A stretch of DNA of 5,186 nt from Gammaproteobacteria bacterium (GTDB lineage: Bacteria > Pseudomonadota > Gammaproteobacteria > UBA6429 > Thiohalophilaceae), in assembly GCA_029880425.1 (NCBI GenBank), contig JAOUOK010000173.1, positions 1 to 5,186 on the forward strand. The letters run 5' to 3'. Made by a program: the position numbers and the translations under genes. Positions within the stretch are counted from its first letter, which is position 1. Each line of letters begins with the position of its first letter. Positions 1-4,872 of this stretch are shown here, in pieces. Under the pieces are notes generated by a model that was not told the DNA's origin, ran no database searches, and saw only the letters and a program-made list of their open reading frames with translations.

Positions 1-699
1 ACCGAGTACGATAAAGGGTAATGGCAGCCCCCAGATGGCTTCCCTCAGTGCATCAATAGCTTCTTTTAAATCAAAAGGTATTCTTGGTTTTTCTATTTTT
101 CGATTTGTCCAGGCACTCCATATAACGATACAAAAAATCATTAACAGGCTGGGGAAAATGCCGGCAACAAATAATTCTTTAATGGTCACGGTTTTTTCAA
201 GATCTAACTGCTGCACGATCACGGCATAAATAATCAGTGGTAATGAAGGAGGTAACAATAATCCCAGGCTACCTGAGGTCGTTACTAAACCGAGACTAAA
301 CTTTTTAGGATAACCGTCCCGTTTTAATGCCGGGTAGAGCAGTGCGCCCATGGCCACGATGGTGATACCGGTTGCGCCGGTAAAGGCGGTAAAAAATGCA
401 CAGGCAAATAAACTGATAATAACCAGTTCACCAGGCATCCAGCCAAGCAATGCACGCGAAAGGCGGACTAATCGCTTCGAGGTATTACCATGACTTAAGA
501 GGTAACCAGCCAGGGTGAATAAAGGTAACGCGAGTAATAAAGGTGTATTGGTCAGGCGAAAAATTTCTATACCGATAACGGAAAGGTCGATACCCGAAGA
601 ATAAAATCCGACCAGTGCCAGCGATAAAATTACCGCGAATAACGGCATGCCGAGGACGGCCAGGATCAATATGATGGGAATTAAAAATGTCAGGCTCAT
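1..699 (-). CDS. dctM: TRAP transporter large permease subunit DctM, N-terminal 233 residues (cut by window edge)
   Basis: This is the large integral membrane subunit that forms the ion-coupled translocation path of a TRAP transporter in the inner membrane. I translated it from the minus strand: it starts at ATG 699-697 and stays open to base 1, giving 233 codons of a protein that is usually about 425 or more residues. Visible hydrophobic segments lie at about residues 3-33, 51-69, 90-122, 135-163 and 178-197. Family landmarks are LPLFTLAGYLLS (58-69), GATGITIVAMGALLYPAL (108-125), and the conserved SLGLLLPPSLPLIIYAV stretch (144-160) followed by LFVAG (176-180). A slightly long linker, QQLDLEKTVTIKE (163-175), precedes LFVAG. 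It begins 14 bp after the dctQ stop, with a GGA about 9 nt before the ATG as a weak ribosome site. It is the last visible gene of the tatT-dctP-dctQ-dctM operon. The family call is very safe; the substrate is unknown. Confidence 0.95.
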   Translation of the reverse strand, partial: MSLTFLIPIILILAVLGMPLFAVILSLALVGFYSSGIDLSVIGIEIFRLTNTPLLLALPLFTLAGYLLSHGNTSKRLVRLSRALLGWMPGELVIISLFACAFFTAFTGATGITIVAMGALLYPALKRDGYPKKFSLGLVTTSGSLGLLLPPSLPLIIYAVIVQQLDLEKTVTIKELFVAGIFPSLLMIFCIVIWSAWTNRKIEKPRIPFDLKEAIDALREAIWGLPLPFIVLG

Positions 700-713
700 T
701 CTGATTAATCCGT

Positions 714-1235
714 CTATTTAAATTCACTCGGTGGATTAATATCACCGGGCTCAGGATTTAATATGTAGCCCGGGGTAAAGGCGTAAACCAGGTAACGCAG
801 TGCCATGACTGTAAAGGCAATGGGAATAATCGTTTCACATACCCAGACAGGAACATTGGCAAAAGCAATCATGCCATCTTCATATTCATACTTAATAAAT
901 TCAATGCTGAAATAAGCGGCAAGACCACAGACAAAGGCCGTGATAATTTCAGTAAAGCGCCAGATATTATCTCGAAGCTTATAAGGAAGGTAATGTGACA
1001 ATACATCAATACGGATATGTTTTTTATTACGACTGGCAAACATGGCGCCAATCATGCCGATCCATAAGACAAGGATACGTAAAGCAGAGTCTGCCCAGGA
1101 AATGCCGGAATCAAAAAAATTACGTAACAGGATTTGCGCACTGGCCAGTAAAATGGCCGTGAGCAAAAAGAACAACAGGAAAAATGTTTCTGTTGCTAAC
1201 AGAAAATTGTAGGTACGCAGTAATAGTTTTGTCAC
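714..1235 (-). CDS. dctQ: TRAP transporter small permease subunit DctQ
   Basis: This is the small four-helix membrane subunit that pairs with DctM in the inner membrane. The 173-residue protein has hydrophobic segments at about residues 10-37, 47-67, 93-112 and 131-153, the normal DctQ pattern. ISWADSALRILVLWIGMIGA (45-64) and the basic SRNKKHIRIDVL stretch after helix 2 are typical of the family. The C-terminal tail (about 154-173) is proline-rich and polar. The start is a GTG at 1235-1233, two bases after the dctP stop. The frame has no ATG or TTG start upstream before a stop, and the next Met is residue 60, inside helix 2, so the GTG is the only sensible start. No Shine-Dalgarno sequence is visible because the upstream bases are A/C-rich, so translation probably depends on coupling to dctP. 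The family call is firm. Confidence 0.93.
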   Translation of the reverse strand: MTKLLLRTYNFLLATETFFLLFFLLTAILLASAQILLRNFFDSGISWADSALRILVLWIGMIGAMFASRNKKHIRIDVLSHYLPYKLRDNIWRFTEIITAFVCGLAAYFSIEFIKYEYEDGMIAFANVPVWVCETIIPIAFTVMALRYLVYAFTPGYILNPEPGDINPPSEFK

Positions 1236-1237
1236 GG

Positions 1238-2233
1238 TTATTTTTGTTTTTGGTATTCAGCTATGTACTTGTTAACAAGATTATACATCTTTTTGCTGTT
1301 AAAACCTTTTTTAACCATGTTTGCGTTGCCTGCCCGGGCAAGCTCTTTCCATTCCGCATGTTGTTTATCACCAGGTTTTACAAAGGTAATGCCCTGGTTC
1401 TTTAACGCAGCTAAAGCGTCAACATTATCTTTTTGATTTTCTTTATCAATTACGGCAAATGTTTCACTCATTATTTTGTTAACAATCTTTCTATCATTTT
1501 CTTTAAGTTTTTTCATTGCGCTTTTACTGATAACCAGTGTGGCTGAACCGTAAAGCAAAGGCATATCAGTCAGGTATTTCACCTGTGAGTGCCATTGCAA
1601 GGCGATCGCGGCAATGGGAGAGCTGGCTATAGTGTTAATTAAGCTGGTTTGTAGCCCAGCCAGTACATCACTAAAGGGTAGCGGGATGGGTTTAAACTTA
1701 AAGGCGGTAGCTGCTTGTCGTGCTTCTTCCGAGTCGGGAATCCAGGCTTTTAATTGACGTAATTCGTTAACCTCTTTTACCGGGGTATTCGACAGGATGT
1801 AAGCGAAACCGGATTCAGCAAAGCCAAATGAAACAAGTCCTTTTTCTTCCAGGCCCTGGATAATGAGTTTGTCCATTTTACTGCGAACATAGAGGGCTTC
1901 GGCATGTGAATTAAAAAGGAAAGGCATGCCATAAATACTGGCATCCTGGTAATAGCGGGTTAATGCGCCACTGCTTACCGCCGCGCCTTGCAGCTGGTTA
2001 ATACGCATTTTTCGTAAAATTGCGTTTTCATTACCCATGACGCCACCAGGATAAAATTTAATTTTTACCCTGTTACTTGTTTGTGTTGCAATGTCTTTAG
2101 CCGCGCTGCGCATTTTTTTCATCCACGTTGTACCATCGGGTGATAGCGTGGCAATTTTTATTGTCGCGGCATGGCCTGATGTAGAAAATAATAAGAGGCT
2201 TAAAATGAGCAGGCGTGTGATGTTAAATTTCAT
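1238..2233 (-). CDS. dctP: TRAP transporter periplasmic substrate-binding protein DctP (TPAT type)
   Basis: This is the periplasmic solute-binding protein of the TRAP system. The 331 residues fit the family length. A Sec signal peptide spans about residues 1-22 (basic N-terminus, hydrophobic core, cleavage likely after GHA). It has no lipobox, so the protein should be soluble. The mature start ATIKIATLSPDGTTWMKKM and the YPGGVMGNENAILRKMR region (61-77) are DctP-like. The GLQTSLINTIASSPIAAIALQW stretch (193-214) matches the GLQTGxIDT segment of DctP proteins, with Ser and Asn where Gly and Asp are usual. At the KxR position, where most DctP proteins hold the ligand carboxylate with Arg, this protein reads K162-A163-W164. 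That substitution and the upstream tatT gene suggest the TPAT group, proposed for non-carboxylate and perhaps hydrophobic ligands. The ATG at 2233 has a good AAGGA six bases upstream. The family call is firm and the ligand is unknown. Confidence 0.94.
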   Translation of the reverse strand: MKFNITRLLILSLLLFSTSGHAATIKIATLSPDGTTWMKKMRSAAKDIATQTSNRVKIKFYPGGVMGNENAILRKMRINQLQGAAVSSGALTRYYQDASIYGMPFLFNSHAEALYVRSKMDKLIIQGLEEKGLVSFGFAESGFAYILSNTPVKEVNELRQLKAWIPDSEEARQAATAFKFKPIPLPFSDVLAGLQTSLINTIASSPIAAIALQWHSQVKYLTDMPLLYGSATLVISKSAMKKLKENDRKIVNKIMSETFAVIDKENQKDNVDALAALKNQGITFVKPGDKQHAEWKELARAGNANMVKKGFNSKKMYNLVNKYIAEYQKQK

Positions 2234-2239
2234 TGTGAT

Positions 2240-2244
2240 TCCTT
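2240..2244 (-). promoter_or_regulatory. Ribosome binding site of dctP
   Basis: AAGGA on the minus strand sits six bases before the dctP ATG. It is the only strong Shine-Dalgarno sequence in the transporter cluster. tatT and dctQ have none, and dctM has only a GGA. This would favour high output of the binding protein relative to its neighbours. Confidence 0.75.
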
Positions 2245-2258
2245 TACGAATTCTTTAA

Positions 2259-2295
2259 ATCAGGCTGTGATGTTCAATTATATCAACAGCCTGAT
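2259..2295 (-). promoter_or_regulatory. Intercistronic hairpin between tatT and dctP
   Basis: A perfect 10-bp inverted repeat, ATCAGGCTGT (2259-2268) and ACAGCCTGAT (2286-2295), can fold into a stem. After a one-base bulge (2285), about five more pairs are possible (2269-2273 with 2280-2284), leaving a six-base loop. It lies in the 76-bp gap between the tatT stop and the dctP start. On the transcribed (minus) strand it is followed only by ATTTAAAG, not a real T-tract, so it is a poor intrinsic terminator. It could be a partial attenuator, an mRNA 3'-end stabiliser that sets tatT and dctP levels separately, or a protein-binding palindrome. The structure is seen directly; the role is inferred. 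Confidence 0.6.
2277..2285 (-). promoter_or_regulatory. Possible extended -10 promoter for dctPQM inside the hairpin
   Basis: The minus strand reads TGA followed by TATAAT, a consensus -10 hexamer with the TGn extension, within the inner arm and loop of the intercistronic palindrome. No good -35 hexamer exists at 16-18 bp spacing. If used, transcription would start near 2270 and leave a leader of about 37 nt that contains the dctP ribosome site. This would be a secondary promoter for dctP-dctQ-dctM. In AT-rich DNA such a match can occur by chance. Confidence 0.3.
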
Positions 2296-2309
2296 AAAAA
2301 TAGTGAGGT

Positions 2310-3167
2310 TTAGAAGTAGTCTTTACCGCTTGCCAGCAGTTCTTTCGCCTGTTTATGAGCCAGCATATTAGTTAACGTGAATCCCTTACTGCGCGGTTCA
2401 GTTTTTAATACTTCGTTTAATAACTTGTCATGGAGTTTTTGCTTGAACATAAGCCGTGCATATTTCTCAGCATAAATAACTTTTGCCATCAGGTTTTTGT
2501 TTTCTGAAAAATGAATGGCTTTTTCAAAATGCTGTTTGCCTATTTCAGGTTTACCACCTAACGAGGGGGGAAGCAGGGTGTTTAATACGCCGAGGTAGAG
2601 ATGAACCTGGCCTGACTGGTATTGTTCGTCGAGTTTTAAAGCATGCTTCATAATCAAGGTGACACGCGCCAGGTCTGCAGCGGCATTCCAGTCACCGCTA
2701 TGTGCCTGTATCCAGCCTGCCCAGCTCGAACCAAGGGTGAAAAGAAACTCAATTTGCTCTTTTTCATATTGCTTTATGGTTTGTTCAAATTTTTTAAAGT
2801 CCATGTTTTTTAAGTCACAGCGGTCATTAAATTCAAGGCAGTTTGCACGTAAGGCAAAATCCAGTGATTTCTGTGTCAGGCGCCTGGCTCGGGCGACATC
2901 TTTAACAAAAACACCGGCGTAAGCGCCGTAGAGTTTTGAGGCTGAAAGTAGCATGTTGGCGTCATTCGGATCGCCTTCAATAAAGCTGTCGAGCATAAGG
3001 AGATAAGCAGGGGCACCGGATTTAACCGTTGCCAGGTCATCATTATTAATAATTGCACTCGAGAGATTTTTTGCCATTTTATTGGTAGCGGAAGAAATCA
3101 TGGATGAGCATGAAGCCAGAACAAGTCCCAAAAAAACAAGCAATATTGATTTAAAAATTTTTTGCAT
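2310..3167 (-). CDS. tatT: TatT-like TPR lipoprotein, T component of a TPAT (TRAP-associated) system
   Basis: This is a lipoprotein of the TRAP-associated TatT family, whose studied member is the Treponema pallidum protein Tp0956, a TPR-fold trimer that binds the partner DctP. The 285 residues begin with a lipoprotein signal (basic start, hydrophobic core, lipobox LASC) with acylated Cys20. Ser at +2 points to outer-membrane sorting in the usual Lol scheme. The rest is helical and TPR-like. Landmarks are GDPNDANMLLSASKLYGAYA (65-84), a WAGWIQAHSGDWNAAADLARV segment (149-169), and LPPSLGGKPEIGKQHFEKAI (199-218), a typical TatT signature. Cys110 and Cys117 could form a disulfide. It is first in the operon, 76 bp before dctP. 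The start is the ATG at 3167, because the signal peptide begins there; no Shine-Dalgarno is visible. It probably hands ligand to, or receives it from, DctP; this is inferred from the family. Confidence 0.88.
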   Translation of the reverse strand: MQKIFKSILLVFLGLVLASCSSMISSATNKMAKNLSSAIINNDDLATVKSGAPAYLLMLDSFIEGDPNDANMLLSASKLYGAYAGVFVKDVARARRLTQKSLDFALRANCLEFNDRCDLKNMDFKKFEQTIKQYEKEQIEFLFTLGSSWAGWIQAHSGDWNAAADLARVTLIMKHALKLDEQYQSGQVHLYLGVLNTLLPPSLGGKPEIGKQHFEKAIHFSENKNLMAKVIYAEKYARLMFKQKLHDKLLNEVLKTEPRSKGFTLTNMLAHKQAKELLASGKDYF

Positions 3168-3212
3168 TATTACGGTCTATAATGAAAGAGTCTGTCGGGG
3201 TAACGAAGATAA

Positions 3213-3240
3213 AATATACCAGAAATTGCAATAATTTGAA
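3213..3240 (-). promoter_or_regulatory. Candidate promoter of the tatT-dctPQM operon
   Basis: On the minus strand, TTCAAA (3240-3235, 4 of 6 to the -35 consensus) is 16 bp from TATATT (3218-3213, 5 of 6 to -10). The -10 is directly preceded by TGG, giving an extended -10. The start point would be near 3206, with a leader of about 39 nt before the tatT ATG. It is the best match between the two divergent genes in this direction. Confidence 0.45.
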
Positions 3241-3290
3241 TTAGTTATGAGTAATTGATTGAAGTGTATTGCTAATATGCCCATAATTTG
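3229..3290. repeat. Two copies of C(A/C)ATAATTTG in the divergent promoter region
   Basis: CAATAATTTG at 3229-3238 and CCATAATTTG at 3281-3290 differ at one of ten positions and are 52 bp apart, about five helical turns. The first overlaps the -35 of the leftward candidate promoter and the second overlaps the -10 of the rightward one. They could be paired binding sites for one regulator that controls both genes. The sequence is AT-rich, so chance is a real alternative. Confidence 0.3.
3259..3287 (+). promoter_or_regulatory. Candidate promoter of the response regulator gene
   Basis: TTGAAG (3259-3264, 4 of 6) is 17 bp from CATAAT (3282-3287, 5 of 6). The start point would be near 3294, leaving a leader of about 109 nt before the ATG at 3403. 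A perfect TATAAT occurs downstream at 3316-3321 but has no -35 at normal spacing. The -10 falls inside an inverted and direct repeat, which suggests control at this site. Confidence 0.4.
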
Positions 3291-3296
3291 GCATAA
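3276..3296. promoter_or_regulatory. Candidate operator: overlapping inverted and direct repeats
   Basis: TATGCC (3276-3281) and GGCATA (3290-3295) form a perfect 6-bp inverted repeat with an 8-bp spacer. The same stretch holds CATAA twice (3282-3286 and 3292-3296) at a period of exactly 10 bp. OmpR/PhoB-type regulators normally bind direct repeats with about one helical turn between them, so the CATAA pair fits the adjacent regulator; the inverted repeat would fit a different kind of dimer. It overlaps the -10 of the rightward candidate promoter, so a bound protein would repress. Repeats are seen; the operator role is inferred. Confidence 0.35.
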
Positions 3297-3402
3297 CAAC
3301 GGTACACGTAACTTTTATAATAATAAATAATTACTTTTTAGTATTAGGATTTGCTTAAATTAGCAATTCAGATTTAATAAAAAACAGGGATAAAAGAAAT
3401 TT

Positions 3403-4098
3403 ATGCACATCGCAATCGTTGATGACGATCCAGATATTGCTGCGCTTTTAATGTTATGGCTTGAAGAAGAGGGTCATGAGTGCGTGCACTATTCCAGTGG
3501 GCAGGATTTTATCAGGAATGTCAGAAGTAAAAATTTTGATATTATTTTACTGGACTGGATTATGCCCGAGTTTGATGGTGAACAGACCCTTAACTGGCTT
3601 AATAGTCATGATGACATTGATATCCCGGTTATCTTTGTCACGCAAAAAACGACTGAAGATGATGTCGCGAAAATCCTGACCCTGGGTGCTGATGATTACA
3701 TTACCAAGCCTGTCAGGCACAAAGAAATGATTGCACGGATTAACGCGGTGGCACGGCGTACAAACCCGAATAGTGATGTTGCAGTGATCGAGTTATCACC
3801 TTATCGAATTGATTCAACTTCACGTGAAGTGAGTATTGATGGTGAGCAAATTAAACTTACCGAGAAAGAATTTAAACTGGTTCAGTTTTTATTTAAGAAT
3901 GTGGGCCGTTTATTATCCCGGGACCATATCCTTTCAGCAGTATGGGGTTATGACCTTGGGCTGAATACACGGACAGTCGATACTCATATGAGTCGTATCC
4001 GTAAGAAACTGGACATTGATCCTGATAAAGGCTGGCGCCTGAGTTCTATTTATCATCAGGGTTATCGATTAGAGCACCTGGTTCATTCCAGCGAATAA
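3403..4098 (+). CDS. OmpR/PhoB-family response regulator, no adjacent histidine kinase
   Basis: This is a cytoplasmic two-component transcription factor of 231 residues, the normal family length. The receiver domain spans about 1-117. It has the acidic pocket Asp7-Asp8-Asp9, the phospho-acceptor Asp51 in DIILLDWIMPEFDGE, Thr80, the switch aromatic Tyr99 and Lys102 in the YITKP motif, so all residues for phosphorylation are present. The C-terminal winged helix-turn-helix spans about 126-225, with KLTEKEFKLVQFLFKN (151-166), the GRLLSRDHILSAVWG helix (168-182) and the recognition helix NTRTVDTHMSRIRKKL (188-203). The start is the ATG at 3403, since the receiver fold begins there; AGGGA lies 12 bases upstream, a rather long spacing. 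It is divergent from the TPAT operon, convergent with a CheZ-like gene, and has no sensor kinase in the window. Targets cannot be told from sequence; itself and tatT are candidates. Confidence 0.93.
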   Translation: MHIAIVDDDPDIAALLMLWLEEEGHECVHYSSGQDFIRNVRSKNFDIILLDWIMPEFDGEQTLNWLNSHDDIDIPVIFVTQKTTEDDVAKILTLGADDYITKPVRHKEMIARINAVARRTNPNSDVAVIELSPYRIDSTSREVSIDGEQIKLTEKEFKLVQFLFKNVGRLLSRDHILSAVWGYDLGLNTRTVDTHMSRIRKKLDIDPDKGWRLSSIYHQGYRLEHLVHSSE

Positions 4099-4111
4099 AA
4101 TTATTCAGGGT

Positions 4112-4633
4112 TTAAAAAAACTCAATTTCGTGTTCAGAGGTTTTCTCCACCGCAATTTTCAGTGCCTCTTCAATCGACATACCGTTGATGACAGCATCAA
4201 ACATCTCCTGGTCTGAATCGAGGGTATATTTCAGGCGAATGGTGTCCTGCAGGTTTTTCCATTCTTCCTGTTCATGTGTTTTGCTGCTGTCTTTCAGGAC
4301 TTCCGTTAATGAATTTAATGCCTCTGAAATGAGTCCCATTCGCTGACTTAACTTGTCATAAAACTGGAAGGCAATCACCGAGTTTTGAATTTGACGGGAG
4401 ATTTCCATGCACTCTTTATCTATTTTATCTCTAGCTGGTGAGGCTTCGATATCTTTTGCGTCATTGGTGATCTGCTGAGCAGATTTCACCATATCAATAA
4501 AAGACTGGCTCAGGATCGAAACCGAATCATCGCCATCAGTCATCGCGTGCTTAATACGTGCAACCGCAACATTGATTATTAACACAGTTTCTCTTATCTG
4601 TGACCATTCATGATCATCTAGTTTTTCAGTCAT
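4112..4633 (-). CDS. Small helical protein with a CheZ-like FQ...DxxxQ motif, uncharacterised
   Basis: I do not recognise a named gene. The 173-residue protein has no signal peptide or membrane helix and is almost wholly helical and acidic, so it should be cytoplasmic. Residues 79-103 (SRQIQNSVIAF then QFYDKLSQRMGLIS) form a long amphipathic helix with Phe89-Gln90 and Asp93-x-x-x-Gln97. E. coli CheZ has FQ followed by D143-x-x-x-Q147 in its active helix, where the Gln positions the attacking water on CheY-P. FQD...Q-type helices also occur in chemotaxis-related proteins. A charged segment (115-128) follows, and the C-terminus ends EHEIEFF, an acidic-aromatic tail that could dock a receiver domain as the CheZ tail does. 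It starts at the ATG at 4633 with only a weak AAGACA upstream, and ends 13 bp from the convergent response regulator. A phosphatase role is inferred; overall similarity to CheZ outside this helix is low. Confidence 0.85.
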   Translation of the reverse strand: MTEKLDDHEWSQIRETVLIINVAVARIKHAMTDGDDSVSILSQSFIDMVKSAQQITNDAKDIEASPARDKIDKECMEISRQIQNSVIAFQFYDKLSQRMGLISEALNSLTEVLKDSSKTHEQEEWKNLQDTIRLKYTLDSDQEMFDAVINGMSIEEALKIAVEKTSEHEIEFF

Positions 4634-4679
4634 ATTTTGTCTTTTATTTGAGTCGTAAATAATCCATTAATCCGGATAC

Positions 4680-4707
4680 CTGATAAATGTAACGGCATTT
4701 GTGTAAA
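4680..4707 (-). promoter_or_regulatory. Weak candidate promoter for the CheZ-like gene
   Basis: On the minus strand, TTTACA (4707-4702, 5 of 6) is 16 bp from TATCAG (4685-4680, 4 of 6). The start point would be near 4673, about 40 nt before the ATG at 4633. It is the best pair I found in this direction, but the -10 is poor. Confidence 0.25.
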
Positions 4708-4726
4708 AACATTAAGGTTGATTATT

Positions 4727-4747
4727 GCCTGGTTTATACCAGCCTGG
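4727..4747. repeat. Short GCCTGG direct repeat with a CTGGT/ACCAG hairpin
   Basis: GCCTGG occurs at 4727-4732 and 4742-4747. CTGGT (4729-4733) can pair with ACCAG (4738-4742) around a four-base loop. No T-run follows on either strand, so it is not a terminator. It lies about midway in the 239-bp divergent region between the CheZ-like gene and typA. A binding site is possible but not shown. Confidence 0.3.
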
Positions 4748-4781
4748 CTTGATCTTGATGTGATATCAGTTTTGAAAAAGG

Positions 4782-4800
4782 ACAAAAAGACGATTTTTGT
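4782..4800. repeat. Inverted repeat ACAAAAA / TTTTTGT upstream of the typA promoter
   Basis: A perfect 7-bp inverted repeat (4782-4788 and 4794-4800) has a five-base spacer and ends 33 bp before the typA -10. It is A/T-rich, so it could act as an upstream promoter element or a bent-DNA site, or it may be chance. Apart from this, the GCCTGG repeat and the two promoters, I see nothing in 4634-4872. Confidence 0.3.
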
Positions 4801-4833
4801 AAGAATTTGCTGGGTAAATCGCCAATTCAGCTA

Positions 4834-4839
4834 TATAAT
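4834..4839 (+). promoter_or_regulatory. Likely -10 element of the typA promoter
   Basis: A perfect TATAAT lies 33 bp before the typA start codon. The -35 region is poor: TTGCTG (4807-4812) is 21 bp away, and nothing better exists at 16-18 bp. The start point would be near 4846, with a leader of about 27 nt. The bases after the -10 are GCGC, a GC-rich discriminator of the kind found at promoters shut down by ppGpp in gammaproteobacteria. Confidence 0.5.
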
Positions 4840-4859
4840 GCGCAACTTTTTGCATTTCC

Positions 4860-4863
4860 GGAG
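4860..4863 (+). promoter_or_regulatory. Ribosome binding site that fixes the GTG start of typA
   Basis: GGAG sits nine bases before the GTG at 4873. There is no ATG in frame near the N-terminus, and the family's N-terminal sequence begins exactly at this codon, so the ribosome site and homology agree on a GTG start. Confidence 0.75.
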
Positions 4864-4872
4864 AAATCCCCA

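Noticed and set aside
35..229. Plus-strand reading frame of 64 codons
   Set aside because: It lies wholly opposite dctM, whose minus-strand translation shows clear TRAP permease motifs; the plus frame has no recognisable features.
485..745. Minus-strand frame of 86 codons overlapping dctM and dctQ
   Set aside because: It is out of frame with two well-supported membrane subunits, and its His/Arg-rich product looks like a shadow frame.
2259..2295. Rho-independent terminator after tatT
   Set aside because: The stem is good but is followed by ATTTAAAG rather than a T-run on the transcribed strand, and dctP belongs to the same functional operon.
2659..2922. Plus-strand frame of 87 codons opposite tatT
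   Set aside because: The antisense frame lies within a well-supported lipoprotein gene; no ribosome site or family signature is visible.
3288..3321. Promoter TTGGCA ... TATAAT for the response regulator
   Set aside because: Both hexamers match well but are 22 bp apart, too far for a normal sigma-70 promoter.
3461..3679. Second plus-strand frame inside the response regulator
   Set aside because: It is a shifted frame of a gene with complete receiver motifs.
4093..4106. Bidirectional terminator between the convergent genes
   Set aside because: The GAATAA/TTATTC arms are almost pure A/T with a two-base loop, too weak for a hairpin terminator.
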